Assembly: GCA_033961575.1 (NCBI GenBank)
Contig: CM066731.1
Span: forward strand, 131,061,001-131,125,000
Direction: 5' to 3'
DNA: 64,000 bases
Origin: Aselliscus stoliczkanus
Lineage: Eukaryota > Chordata > Mammalia > Chiroptera > Hipposideridae
A program made the position numbers and the translations under genes. The notes under the pieces are model-generated. The model searched no databases. It saw only the letters and a program-made list of their open reading frames with translations, and was not told the DNA's origin. Positions 33,515-45,544 of the stretch are shown piece by piece (position 1 is the stretch's first letter; every line of letters starts with the position of its first letter).

Positions 33515-33769
33515 CTGCTCGCACATGGGCTTTCTTCCTAGATGGCTGTCATTAAAAATGCATGTTTTTCAGTTGAGGAATTGCAAATCCCAGAGTGCTT
33601 GTTAATCCTTAAAGATATAAAACATTGATCTAAATTCCATTTCTAGACAAACAGGACCACCCCCTCAATGATGGGTTTGGGTTTCCTGAGGTCCAATTTG
33701 GACTTATGAAGGGTGAGGGAAAGAGTGGCACATACAGATCAGTGGGCAATAATAGAATATATTAATAGT

Positions 33770-34010
33770 AGCAATAACTTGCTTACAATGTGTTGAGTGC
33801 TTTACATGGATTATTATATCATTGAATCCTGATAACCTAGGGGTACTTTTTTAAATGAGTGGGTACTTTCATTATCCTCTGTGTTCTACTGATCAGGAAA
33901 CTGAAGCTTGGAGAGTTTAAAATAATTTGCTGAAGACTCACACTCACTGTCTAGCAAAGCTATTGAAATAAATTCTAATCCAGGCATTGTCTCTCCAGAG
34001 CCAAGCAGCT
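33770..34010 (-). mobile_element. MIR SINE
   Basis: Inverse MIR, with GTGTTGAGTGCTTTACATGG and GATCAGGAAACTGAAGCTTG. It is old and diverged. Confidence 0.7.
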
Positions 34011-34589
34011 AGACCAAAGCTTCATACTATCCCTGAAAGGCAAAACATTTCTCCAAAGGAATAATAGCCTTAATCAAGAACCAAGCTAATAATTGGAAAA
34101 AAAGACACAGAGAGCAGAAGTTTCAAAATTGAGGGCAGGCGCCGAGCCTGGAGTGGTCCCTGAGGTACAGCAGTTCCTCCCACTTCTAGATAGTTCCAGA
34201 GTCTTGGCACTGCCTGGGAGGGTAAGTACTGGACAGGGCACAATAATGTACATCCTTTAGACGTCTGAGGATGAATCTGGGAGAGACTGTGACTTGCAGA
34301 GATGAGAGGGTGGAGACTTAAGGAGCTCACTGTTGTCTTTCTTCACATGTTGTTCTAGGATCAAGCCATGAGATCAAGAGTCATGGTCCCTGAAAACAGA
34401 AGCCACTGTTTGAGGTTAACAGCATGTACTTAGCCCTCTGAGCAGGAGCAGAAATAAATGACATACTCCACGCTCTTCAGGCAGGGAGAGGTTGGTGCAC
34501 AGAGTGTGGCATGGGCTTTGCTGAGGTCAGAGGTCAGGAGGCAAGTCCATGCGACACCAGCATGTGAGCAGCACCCGCCACAGGGACGA

Positions 34590-34790
34590 GCATAGGAGGC
34601 CTTGGAGCCTGAAGCTGTGGTGCCAGGCTGGGTACTGTCACTTACTGTGTGACTTTGGACAATTCGTTTAGATTTTTGATCTTTAATGTACTCAGCTGAA
34701 AAAAATGGCAGTAATAGCTACCAAATAGGACTGTTGGGATATCAAAGAAACAACATAGGTAAAATGCTGTAAGCTATAATATTAATACTA
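34590..34790 (+). mobile_element. MIR SINE
   Basis: Direct MIR: GTCACTTACTGTGTGACTTT followed by AAAAAATGGCAGTAATAGCT and ACTGTTGGGATATC. A short L2-like patch follows (34,795-34,875). Confidence 0.7.
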
Positions 34791-34949
34791 GTGAGTACCT
34801 TGTGCATGCTTGACGTTGGGAATAGAAAATGAAGACTCAGTCTTTGCTCTCAAAGGCTTCACAAGCCAATGAGGCGTGTGTTGGTTATCTTTAATGTGAG
34901 CGTCCCCTTCTTTCTAATTATTCCTCTTGCCCCTCCGTTTGGATATTGT

Positions 34950-35640
34950 CTTAGCCTGGGTTTCCTCAAAAGCAGACCCTAAGACAAGGATTTGAGTAAA
35001 AAGGATTTATCTGGAGGTACAAGGAAACACAGATAAGGTGTGGAAAGTGGCATATGAGAGGAAAGATCACCAATGTAGGGTGAGCTATTAGGCCAGTTAC
35101 TACCTCAGGCCACCCTGGAAAATGCTGCAAAATGCTGCAAAACACATGGCTCAGAGGTTTCCCACCAAACTTTCGTTTCCCACCAAACTTTCATCAGTTA
35201 TTGGTTGGAGATTTCTTTTACTGGCTGTTAATTTCTTGGCACTTCTGGCCTGCCAGAGTTACAGGTAGTGTGTCTCTCAGCAGCTTCAGAAAAAGGCCTT
35301 GGGCAAAAAAAAAAAAAGGAGATACTAGCAGTTGGAAGATGGTTGGGGCACAATGCAGTCATAAGAGCCAAAGATATGGGCAGCATACTGACAGCCTCTG
35401 CACAAGTTGGTCCATTGTCTCCAAAGGTGCCTGGGTGGGCTCACTCTCTCGCTGGCACCCAGGCAAGACAAGGGAGAAGGATCTCACAACACTTAGCACA
35501 GGGAGAAAGGGGTAAGGAGACTAAAGGTATACTAACACTTTCTAATGGCATCATTGACCCATGGACTATGGTGCTTTTTAAGAAAATTGTCAGAGCCACG
35601 TAAGTCGATAGAATCATTGCTTCACTTGAACTTTCTGTGA
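34950..35640. other. Unclassified sequence with small tandem duplications
   Basis: Sequence at 34,950-35,120 has the style of an old repeat that I cannot name. Two small adjacent duplications follow: AAAATGCTGC twice at 35,119-35,140 and TTTCCCACCAAACTTTC twice at 35,158-35,193. No gene is seen. Confidence 0.4.
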
Positions 35641-35661
35641 TGATGAAAATATTCCACACAG

Positions 35662-35820
35662 CTATACTTTCCAATACAGTAACCACTAGTCCTATGTGGC
35701 TATTGAGCACCTCAACTGCGGCAGGTGTGACTAAAACACTGCATTTTTACTTTTATTTAATTTTATTTAATTTAAATAGCCACATGTGGTTAGTGGCTAC
35801 TGTATTAAACAACATTACTG
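35662..35820. mobile_element. Hairpin-like DNA transposon fossil (hAT/MER type)
   Basis: The left arm AATACAGTAACCACTAGTCC and the right arm (inverse) AATACAGTAGCCACTAACCA continue into TATGTGGCTATT and CATGTGGCTATT. That gives long inverted ends of about 33 bases around an AT-rich centre. It appears related to the element at 18,593-19,219. Confidence 0.6.
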
Positions 35821-36085
35821 TAGAGTAGTTACGTTAGGTTTTATTGTTCATAAAACATTTTCAGAAATCATCCTAATAATTTTCTTCATTAGATACAGAA
35901 GTAAATCAAATATGTGATAGGGCTGAGTGTTAAAATCAATATTAAGTTGGAGCTAAGTCACAACTAAATATCACCACCTAGACAGAAACTTTGGGAACAT
36001 GGGAATAAGTGTGAAGTCTTATCAATATTTGCTCTAAAAATGTATTATAAGAAGTTTAGTGGTCAAATTTCTAAAGTTTGGTAGA

Positions 36086-36200
36086 GCCGGCCGAGTGGCG
36101 CGGTGGTTAAGCGCTGGCCTGGGAAGCCAGCGGCCCCGGTTTGGTCCCACATATGAGGGACAGTGACACTGTCCTCAAAAAAAAAAAAATAAAATAAAAT
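36086..36200 (+). mobile_element. tRNA-derived SINE (family A, short form)
   Basis: A direct copy: head GCCGGCCGAGTGGCGCGGTG, and an A-tail with AAAATAAAAT units. A perfect 13-base target-site duplication AAAGTTTGGTAGA lies at 36,073-36,085 and 36,201-36,213. Confidence 0.92.
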
Positions 36201-36213
36201 AAAGTTTGGTAGA

Positions 36214-36777
36214 ATAGCACAGAAACAATAATATATCAGCAGCTCTAATGTATAGTAATGATTCTAAATGAATGATGACTGGACTGCAATTGGTGGAGAT
36301 GCAAGATATTTTGGGGTACATGATTTTTCTTTATAATTTTTTTTCTTCATGTCTCATTAATTATAAAGCATATTATTTAAATTTCTATAAACATTTATAG
36401 ACTCAAATTCAATATGGCCTGCTTTACAAAGTTCACTAGCTACATTCTCTTAAAAGTCAGATTAATTATCATCTATTTTCCCCTTTATTGAACTATTTGA
36501 AAGTTTTTAATAATTGGTTTTGTACATAACGAATAGCATCCAGAATCATCATTTTTATTGTTGTACTTTACTCTGATAGCTTGTTCTGCTTTCATATGTG
36601 TTTTTGCGTTGTGAATCAGCTCATGTGTAATCGGAATTCAGGAAATGATGTTATCTTGGAGGTCGCTTCTGTTCATGCGTGCACGTCAATGTTTCGCACC
36701 ACAGCGTAACAGCCGCTGAATGCAAAACATGCTAGGACAGCTAAACATCTTGGGTTGGTTGCACTGTGCCACTTCAT
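36214..36777. other. Unclassified AT-rich intergenic sequence
   Basis: No gene or repeat recognised. I see nothing to report in it. Confidence 0.4.
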
Positions 36778-36793
36778 TTACGGTCCTGCTCTT

Positions 36794-37167
36794 TTTATTT
36801 TTATTAATCATAATATTTTAATTTTACATTCTTTTGAGTTGTTTTACATATATAACCATAGATGTTAAAACAAATCCTTATATTTGTTTTTGTTTTTTTA
36901 ATTTTTTTGTTATTATTAGTTTCAGGTGTACAAAACAATGCAATAGTTATGCTTTTCACCCCTCACAAAGTGTTAACCCCCTCCCCCAGTCCATTCCTCC
37001 ATCCCAGATATCATACATCTATTACAATTCCATTGACTCCACTCCTAGAGAACATTATGCTAAGTGAAATAAGTCAGTCGGAGAAGGCAAACACTATATG
37101 ATCTCATTTATATGTAGAATCTAAAGAACTGAATAAACGAGCAAAGTAAACAGAAATAGTCTCCGAG
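36794..37167 (-). mobile_element. L1 LINE insertion with 5' inversion (twin priming)
   Basis: A perfect 16-base target-site duplication TTACGGTCCTGCTCTT (36,778-36,793 and 37,168-37,183) brackets 374 bases. From about 36,885 to 37,045 the plus strand reads the inverse of an L1 3' end. From about 37,048 to 37,160 it reads L1 in direct orientation (CATTATGCTAAGTGAAATAA). This is the arrangement made by twin priming. The outer 36,794-36,884 part is not L1-like and ends, on the minus strand, in AATAAA and an A-rich tail, which suggests a 3' transduction. Confidence 0.75.
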
Positions 37168-37183
37168 TTACGGTCCTGCTCTT

Positions 37184-38549
37184 GATTCCATCTGGCTACA
37201 TGCCTTCTAAGAGGAGAGCATGGCGTGGTTCTTCTCCCTTATCCTAGGGCACTTCACCCTGTCTCTTTAAGCCAGCAACCCCAGCCCCCCACCAGCTAGA
37301 TCTAGTGGGGTGTTGTTGTTTTTTTTTAATGCAAGTGTTTTTCTTAAGCAAGGTCCTATTTATTTAGTATTTTTTTATTTACTAGTCATGTAATAGTTTT
37401 TAAAATGCGCTGTATTTTTAGTAGTAATATTATCATTTTTGTTAGCATACCATTATAAAGTTTTGTATGTTTTGAGTGGCTTTATCCTGATACTATTCTT
37501 TTTAGTGTGTGATTTTTTAAAACTTACATTTGAGTTGGTTTTTCTTTTTTCAGGAATACACATGTTGCATTAAGGCAAAAACCTCTATACAGTGATTCTT
37601 CAATTGAATGAGAGAATAGCAGCAAAAACTCATAAGGAGATCTGGACTCCGAATTGCATCTAGGATGATTATTTGTTTGAAAGTGAATATTTACACATGA
37701 ACAACATTCTAAACAATGATATTTGTTGTTTTGTTTCTATTACTCATTTCACTAAACTGATTATATATGATAATGACAACTTCCTAACAATACTGATCAC
37801 ATACAAGTCTTGGTATTCCAGAAATGACAGTTGAGGTGGTTATTTGATCTTCCAAAGACCTAGACCAAAGGCAAAGGAAAGTGTAGATTTTCTTTGAACA
37901 CCTAGATCAAAAATGAAGTTTTACGTCTCTTTTAGAAAGAAAAAAATGTACATTACCATATAAATCATCTACATAATTTATTTGAGATTTTGTATGTATG
38001 CTCTTTAGGTTCTAAAAGCCTGAAGACTATGGCACACTTCTTCCTAGCCCCATCTGGTAGGCCTCTTTTTTGACCCCATAGAATGCCCCTTCTTAGGATA
38101 TGTGTAGAAAAGGCCTTTATGACTAGCATGTCCATGTTCTAGACTGAGAGTGCTTCTCTCCTCGGTAAAGGAGGTCTGCTACCAAGTGGTACTTAGGGAG
38201 CAGTTGTTCCTTTTGTGTGTGTTTGTAGGAAGGGAACATAAAAATCAATTCATATATATCCATCTCAATTAGTGCTCTTAAAGTATTTGTTTTTCAAAGA
38301 AAATATTAATAAATAACATCTCTTAAAATACATGTGCATTAGTTTGAGTTATACTCTTTTAAGTGTCTGCCATCAAATTTGGGGTTTCTTAATACCAGTA
38401 TAACTCAGTGCTGCCCAGTGACAAACAAGACATGCCAGGACATTCACAGATTGATGCAAAATGTTTTCCAGGTTGGCCTCTACTGCTCCAGGTACCTTCG
38501 GTGATCAGGAGTTTGGAGGTAGTGCTCTGTGTTACTGCACTGTTGGGAA
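37184..38549. other. Unclassified AT-rich intergenic sequence
   Basis: No gene and no repeat I can classify. I see nothing to report in it. Confidence 0.4.
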
Positions 38550-38760
38550 GGCAGGCTCTGGTGCCACACTATTTAACTTCAAAGCTGGGTGCTGTGTGAC
38601 TTTGGTAAATTACTTAGTATCTTTGTCTCAATTTTCTCATTTTCAAAAGTAGAGATAAAATAATTCCAATTATATGGGGTTACTGGGAAGATTAAATATA
38701 ACATATGTAAAGTAACCAGCATAGTGCCTGGCATATAATAAGTTATTGATGCCCTCAATT
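38550..38760 (+). mobile_element. MIR SINE
   Basis: Direct MIR: GCTGTGTGACTTTGGTAAAT, then TCAATTTTCTCATTTTCAAA and AGCATAGTGCCTGGCATATA. Confidence 0.8.
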
Positions 38761-39200
38761 TTTCTTTTTTTTTGCCCCAAATTATAAAGGAAATCATGAC
38801 TGTAAAATAGTTAACACTATAAAGAGGCTCTGACCTGAAAAAGCATAGAGTGCTGTCCCTGTGACTACAGCCGGAACTGAGGTAATCTATCACACTGATC
38901 AAGAATTGGTCGGCTAATTCTTTCTCTGAAGCACATGTCTGACCCTATAGACAAGAAGATGTGACACATTACTGAGTGACAATTCCCACCAAAGAGAACA
39001 TGGGAAATAATGCAATTAATTGCTGTAGGTTAATGTCTAATATTCAATTAGTGACTTTTGGTCTATCTCATGAACAAGTCTTTTCATTTTTCCCCCATAA
39101 TCTATTTTCTGTACACATTCATGCAGTACACCATTAAAGGACATGATATGTATGACCACATGTTGAGAAACCACGGAGAAGGGTATAATCAAGAGTATAG

Positions 39201-39317
39201 GGGGCCGGCCAAGTGGCGCAGTGGTTAAGCGCTGGCTTGGGAAGCCAGCGGCCCCAGTTCGGTCCCACATATGAGGGCCAGTGACACTGCCCCCCCCCAA
39301 AATAAGTAAATAAATAA
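39201..39317 (+). mobile_element. tRNA-derived SINE (family A, short form)
   Basis: A direct copy: head GGGGCCGGCCAAGTGGCGCA, and an A-tail with TAAA units. A perfect 10-base target-site duplication AAGAGTATAG lies at 39,191-39,200 and 39,318-39,327. It landed at the start of an MIR. Confidence 0.92.
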
Positions 39318-39545
39318 AAGAGTATAGGCTCTGACTTCAGAATTTCTGGCTCTTCCATGAATCAACTGTGTGAATTTGGCAGCTTGCCAAACACTCTGGG
39401 ATTGGTTTTTACATCTGTACAATGGAGATGATGATATCTACTGCATAGGTTTGTTATGAGGATTATATAATTTAATCAATATAAAATATTTATATAGCGT
39501 CTTGTGTGTAATAAGTATTCAACAAATCATAGATATTAATTATTT
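39318..39545 (+). mobile_element. MIR SINE
   Basis: Direct MIR: AGTATAGGCTCTGACTTCAG, then TGTGTGAATTTGGCAGCTTG, then ACATCTGTACAATGGAGATG and TTATGAGGATTATATAATTT. Confidence 0.8.
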
Positions 39546-39653
39546 TAAATTTTCATTTATTTTTAATCATTTAAAAATAGTCCACCATTTTATAGGAAAG
39601 TAAAATCACCTATATCCACAGACTCTGCCATAAGAGTTGGAAAATTAACAAAG

Positions 39654-39658
<5 letters not shown>

Positions 39659-39690
<32 letters not shown>
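39659..39690. repeat. (GA)n microsatellite
   Basis: An uninterrupted AG run of 32 bases. Confidence 0.96.
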
Positions 39691-39693
<3 letters not shown>

Positions 39694-39849
39694 GACGCGC
39701 TCAGGTGAGGTGGGAAATAATGAATGAAATAAGAGGTGAGTAGGCTTACTTTTGTGGAAAAGAAGAATAGATAATGGGGGAAGAAAAATAATAAAATAAA
39801 TGATTGTGGGCTATCAGAATACCATTAAAACTATTAGTTATGATAATAC

Positions 39850-40200
39850 TAGCTATTGTACTATAATACAAAAATGCTGAACTATCAGTGGCTTAACACA
39901 AAAGAAGTATTTCCTGTTCATGTCATAGTCTAATGAAGCGATTCCTGGTTGGGCAGCTCTCTTCTAATGATGTTCTGACATCCAAGTCCCTCCCATGGGG
40001 GATCCACTATCTTCAACACTTACACCCCATGGGCTACCTTGTGGGGACTTCTGCTCCAGACAACTGGAAGAGGAAATCTTGTGGAATATTAGAAGTAGAA
40101 GGTTTTTATGGAAGTCTGGAAGTGGTGCCTATTTTGGCCCACATTTACTAGCCAAAATTCAGTCTCATAGCCATAGCTACATTTAATCATATTCTCGAGA
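39850..40200. repeat. Possible unclassified ancient repeat
   Basis: The phrase CTGAACTATCAGTGGCTTAA and its neighbourhood have the style of a known class of old mammalian repeats. I cannot name the family. No gene is seen. Confidence 0.3.
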
Positions 40201-40434
40201 GAAAGAAGATGGGTTTTGAAACTCATCACAGCCTCTGCCTCAGATACTTTACGCAAAATGACTATGTCACCCTTCTTGATACAAACCAATACAAATTCAT
40301 AATCTAGATGGGAATACAAGAAATCTGAATTGTAGGGAAAAATGAACTAAATCTATCTCAATACTATGAAATAATAATTTATGGATTAATATTTATGAAA
40401 ATAAAAATCATCTCCAGAAAGCCTTTCCATGATT

Positions 40435-40690
40435 ACTTTAGAAGAACAATAGCTAGAACTGAGTTCTTAATCTGTTTGAGGTACTGTGCTTACTTAGAGC
40501 TTTATACATATTATCCAATTTATTTACCTTTGCTATACTGCTGTGAAGTAGAAATTATTTATATTTTATAGATTAAAAAATTGAACCCCAAGAAAGGTCC
40601 TGACTTTCCCAAGATCATGAAGATAGTAAGTGATGGGATAGAGATTCAAACATAGCTTTTACTACCAAAGCTATCAGACTCTGCTGCCTC
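40435..40690 (-). mobile_element. MIR SINE
   Basis: Inverse MIR: AGAGCTTTATACATATTATC, then CTGTGAAGTAGAAATTATTT and TTTTATAGATTAAAAAATTG, then CCAAGATCATGAAGATAGTA. Confidence 0.7.
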
Positions 40691-40794
40691 CTATAACTTT
40701 TGATCACTTCTCAATTCAGAATTCCTTACATATACTCATTTGGTACTCCAATATGCCTGTCTACAAATTTTGGTGTGTACGTTTATTTATAAGC

Positions 40795-41270
40795 TGTGTC
40801 AGTTAGCCATTGCTATATAACTAACAATCCCCACATACAGGAACTTACAACAAAGAATATAAGAATAACTTGTTATTTCTCACTATTATGTAGGTTGATT
40901 GCATGGTTCTTCTGTTTTACTGGGTATTAGGTGGAATCATCAGGAAGCTGCACCCAACCAGTGATGGGGCTGCCCAGGAGGTCCAAAAAGGCCTCTCTCA
41001 CATGCCTGGGTCCATGGTGCTGTCAGCTGTGGTACCTCAATTCTCTTTCATGTGGTTTTTACTCTCCATGGTTTTTCCTCCTCCAGGACCTGTCTGCATG
41101 GCCTCTTTCTAAAAGGATAGGACTTCCTTTGCAGCAGGGGAGCTGTCTTCCAAAAGGAAGGAAGCAGAGGTGCCCCATCCTTTTAAGGGCTATCCTAAAA
41201 CCAGCTCAGCATTACTCTACACATTCTATTGGTCAAAAGAACCATGAAGCCAGCCCAGAATAAAGGACTG
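40795..41270. repeat. Possible unclassified ancient interspersed repeat
   Basis: It begins GTCAGTTAGCCATTGCTATA and ends ATTCTATTGGTCAAAAGAAC, phrases that recur in old mammalian repeats. I could not assign the family. The 110-codon frame across it resembles no known protein. Confidence 0.4.
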
Positions 41271-41884
41271 AGGAAAAAGACTTCACCCCATCTTTAATCC
41301 ACCATGCAGCATTCTTTGCACAAATGTCTGGCACTGTCATCCCAACTAGACCCAGAAGGCAAGATCTGGGTCTTCTTCATTTTACAATTGCTTGTTAGTA
41401 CCTGGGACTATGCTCTGCATACACTGGGCTCAAAAAAGTCAGTTGCGTGACCTAGAACAACCATAGCCTATACAATTTATGTGGGAGAAAAGTCAACCTG
41501 GAGCATTTACAAAGGAGCACAGGCCCTCAGGGCATCTTAGGCTCCCCACCTTGAAAGTTGGTAAGTAGCTCTTTGCAACCATTTTCTTACCAGGGACGCT
41601 GGGAATGCACTGACATCTCTTTACAAATTTTCTGCTTCTGTGCTCACCCAATTTCAAATGCCCACCCACCTCTCTGAGCTGAAAAATGGAGCCTTTCTGC
41701 TGATTCAGTTCTGAAAGTCATGATGAATGGTACATTTGGAATTCAGGGCAAATGAAGAGTTAACATTGTCCAACAAATTAGCCGTCATAAAAAGAGATTC
41801 TGCTAAAATAAAACCTCTGTCTATTTTCATTGGTTGTCTCTTAGAAAAAAATTAAGTTGCCTAGTCATATATAAAAAGTATCTT

Positions 41885-42483
41885 GGGGCCTGCCAAGTAG
41901 CTCAGTTAGTTAAGAGTTGGCTTAGGTGCGAGCTCTGAGCAACAGGGCCACCGGTTCGATTCTCACATGGGCCAGTGAACGCTGCGCCCGAGCTGAGCTG
42001 TCACTGAGCTGCCAACAGGTGGCAGGATGGCTCAGCTGGTGTAACAACAAGGTTGTCTGTTCAATGGTGGGCTATGCCCACCCGCAACTAAAGATTGAAC
42101 TCGGCACCTTAAGCTGAGGTGCCTCCCGGATGGCTCAGTGAATAGGGCGTGCGTTCTTAACAACAAGGCTGCCTGGTTCTACTCCCGCATGAGATGGTGG
42201 CTACGCCCACTAAGACTGAACTCAGTGCCTTGAGCTGAGCTGTCACCTGGATGGCTCAGTGGATAGAGCAAGCGCTCTTAACAACAAAGCTGCTGGTTCC
42301 ACTCCCATATGGGATGGTGGCTATGCCCACACACAACTGAGACTGAACTCAGCGCCTTGAGCTGAAAGGCCATAAGCTGCTGACAGGAAGCCAGATGGCG
42401 ACTGGCGCTCTCCACAACGAGGACTGAAGAGCAACAACTTGGCTGGTCCCCTCCCCCAATTCCCCAATAAAAATCTTTAAAAA
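41885..42483 (+). mobile_element. Composite SINE with four tRNA-like units (family B)
   Basis: About 600 bases are flanked by a perfect 12-base duplication AAAAAGTATCTT (41,873-41,884 and 42,484-42,495). The first head (41,885-42,024) has an A-box-like and a B-box-like motif. Three further units of about 103-121 bases follow at about 42,025, 42,128 and 42,249, each with the A-box-like TGGCTCAGTGG or a close variant; GGTTCnACTCC (B-box-like) is clear in the second and third. The 3' end, with CCCCAATTCCCCAATAAAA and an A-tail, is shared with the long form of family A. Confidence 0.88.
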
Positions 42484-42495
42484 AAAAAGTATCTT

Positions 42496-42610
42496 TGTTC
42501 TCACAGTACCTATTTTGAAGCATAGGTGGCTATAGGTCTCACCTTACGCATACCGTGGGGCATCAGTACATACTTGTTCATTACTTTATAAGGGATATTT
42601 GCTAGGTAAG

Positions 42611-42656
<46 letters not shown>

Positions 42657-45004
42657 GTAAAAGCCAATAAATAAGGTGAAAAATAAAAGAAGATAAAATT
42701 ATACAGTATAAAAGAATGAGACCAAATAAAATTAGTTATTAGGTGTTCTTATCAGTAAATTATAGGGATGGCTTTAGGGAACGTGAAATAACTCAGTTAA
42801 GTTTATTCTGCCTTTCTTTGCATTGGGTAACCTGAAACAGACTCTCACATAAGGTTTGCTGCACTAAACGTAATACCTTTTTCTTCCATTCAGGCCTCTT
42901 TCTTTGCCAAGATCCCTGTAAGTAGAAAATGACAAAAATTGTACAAGGGTTACATCGAAAAGCAGAGGCCTGGGACATATTGTTAGGAACACAAAGACTG
43001 TTAACTTGGGAGTTCTCTGTTCCTTTATTACCTGAGAAACAATGGAGTAAACGGTTGACTTGTGGTTCTTGACAGATGTTGACAAGGGAAAAACATGTAA
43101 CTAAGCCCGTTGGAATTTTTGCAAAGGATGATGATGATGCTTGTCTCCAGGTCCCATAACCTCAAAAGTGCAGTCAAATTTCCCCCCTTATCCTCAGTGC
43201 CCAGCAGACATCCATGCAGATGTTTTGGGCTATATACGCATCTGGCCAAAGAATAGAATTATCTCATCTCACTCACATAAAAGGCAAGCACAATAGAGGC
43301 CATTGAATGTGGACTCTGTGCTTTGATATATTCTATTGCTAATCTCTCTTGAAGTAGATTGACTGCTATGGAGAAAGAATTCACCAATTTTTTTTTTCCT
43401 TTTTAACTGTCAAAGCTTATATGTGGGCATGTACCATAACAGTGAATAACTTATTATTTTGCTCCAATATTGTACCCATGTTTTATTTGAAAAATAGTAG
43501 GATGATGGGAATATACCAAATATGCTATTATAATAGCATTGTATAAAAAATAAGAATTAGATTTATAAAGGAAATATTATATTCATATTTGCCAAATATC
43601 CAGATGAAACATTGAAAGAGTGTCAGTTGTACAGATGTTCTAAATACCCAGATGTTACACAGAGAAGATAATTGGCAACAAATGAAACTTTTTTTTAAAG
43701 CCATATGGTTCATTTTAGTTTCATTTTTGTATAAAATTGTAGAATAATGGAAATTACAAGGATATTTTGGTTTTTAAAAATAAAAGTAGAACAAAATGTA
43801 AGAATATTGTTTTTATATTTCTTTTCTGTACATCTGTAGTAGTAAACTGAAAATTTCCAGGGTGTTACATGAAAGAGAATTGTTCATGATAAAAATATCA
43901 CAAAGATCTGATTTTAGTACAGCTGGAATTCTTTCCTCGCTTTATGTTACTCCATACTTTAATAGTATTGCTAAATAGTAATTTAAGATTTATTTGTTTT
44001 TCCCTTATATTTTCCAGTCCCCCACCACCACCACCATATTCACTCCAGCAGCAGGCTCTGTGGGCCATTAGCAAAGACAGGGTGCATATCAGAGTGAAAA
44101 GCACTAATAGCCCTAAGGGTGCCTAAATTTGCTTTCCAAAAACTTAAGCTTCAAAGAAAGGAGTCCTGTTAATACACAGAAAATAAAGACATGCACTCGT
44201 TTTGCTCACCCAAGTTTGTGGACTGGTACAAACACTAAAATTGCACACTGCACTTAGAGATTATACTATCATGATTGTTATCAGTCAGTTTAGGTGGGCT
44301 TAGAGTGAAACAACCAAGTGCAAAATCTCCTTGCAACAACAAAGGGTTATTTCTCTCTCACATTATACATCTGCGGTGGGTCCTTTTTACTGGATATCCA
44401 AGCTGAAGGAGAAGCCCTTCTCTGGGATACTGGCTTTCTTATGGCAAAGGGAAAATGAGTGATTGTGGGCCTACAATGGTTCTGAAAGTTCTCGCTTGAG
44501 AGTGGCCTAATATATGTATTATTGGACAAAATGAGTCATATGACCAAGCTTGATATGTTTGGATAAGAAATATAACCTTGTCACTGAGAGAAACTCCACT
44601 GGGAGGGACCCAGCAGGGTGAGGCAGTGAATATTTTTGCCTCAGTAGGATTTACCACAATTATCATTTTAAGCATATATTATGAGCTTAACTGTGGAGAT
44701 CACTGGGTTAGATGTGTTAAAATAGTAATTCATTTAGGGTATTTTTCCCTTGCAAGATTATAAAACGTGAGACGAGACACTAATTCAGATAGAAAACAAA
44801 GAGAATTAGTAAAACAGCTTTGGATGTTTCTAGATAGATATGCAGTATTGTGCTTATACGTCATAGAGAGAATGAACGTAAATTCATGTTCAGAGGGGAG
44901 AACCAAGAATTGAGAAAACTGATCTCCATCTAGTCAAATTGGGAATAGTTTGTAAAGGAAAAGTTTGTGGTTTAGAAACTATTGAATGGAGAAGGGGGTA
45001 ATAA
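42496..45004. other. Unclassified intergenic sequence
   Basis: This holds a CA microsatellite (42,612-42,654) and a possible old repeat at 44,280-44,600 (CAACAACAAAGGGTTATTTC) that I cannot name. No gene is recognised. Confidence 0.4.
42612..42654. repeat. (CA)n microsatellite
   Basis: An uninterrupted CA run of 43 bases. Confidence 0.97.
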
Positions 45005-45180
45005 ATAATGATGACTATTATGTATATGTCATTTTACAATTTATAACTGTTATTTTATTAATCATTTTAGTAACCACCTGAGGAAGATATCATCACTTCT
45101 GTTTAGTGATAAGACTCAGATTAAATGATTCTCCTATGTTTTTAAAATAAGTATCAGAACCAGGATTTAAGCAATCTGCT
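45005..45180 (-). mobile_element. MIR SINE
   Basis: Weak inverse MIR: AATCATTTTAGTAACCACCT, then GAAGATATCATCACTTCTGT and AGTATCAGAACCAGGATTTA. Confidence 0.55.
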
Positions 45181-45383
45181 GTAGTTGTATATACATTGTT
45201 TGCTATACATGCTGAAAAGGAGAAATGAATAAAGCAGGGTGTGCCTTGGGAGAGGCTCCAAAATGGGGGAATAGACTGGAAGCAAATAACCTGAGCACAA
45301 TGTAGGAGTCTGCTGCCAAGTGGGGGTCTCCCATGAGAGAAAATGAAGGAAGTGAAGTCCTCTGGCATATACCACCTTTAGTA

Positions 45384-45532
45384 TTTTTTTTTATTTTTTA
45401 GCTGAGCCATCCTGCCACCTGTTGGCAGCTCAGCGGCAGCTCAGCTTGGGCTGGGCATCAAACCTCTGTTGCTCAGAGCTCAGCTCACACTCTTGAGTGA
45501 GCTCTTAACCAACTGAGCCACTCAGCCGGCCC
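45384..45532 (-). mobile_element. Family B SINE, short form
   Basis: An inverse copy with head GGGGGCCGGCTGAGTGGCTC and a T-rich left end. It stops where the first internal unit would begin. The target-site duplication is CCACCTTTAGTA at 45,372-45,383 and CCACCTTCAGTA at 45,533-45,544 (11 of 12 identical). Confidence 0.85.
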
Positions 45533-45544
45533 CCACCTTCAGTA

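Larger units (their letters stand above)
32281..33769. other. Unique sequence with two CTCF-like motifs
   Basis: No gene or repeat family is recognised. CTCF-like motifs in inverse orientation are seen at 32,627-32,645 and 33,498-33,514. An 83-codon frame at 32,624-32,875 resembles nothing I know. Confidence 0.4.

Noticed and set aside
41885..42483. Functional tRNA gene cluster
   Set aside because: The tRNA-like units lack a full cloverleaf by eye and are framed by a target-site duplication with an A-tail, so this is a SINE.
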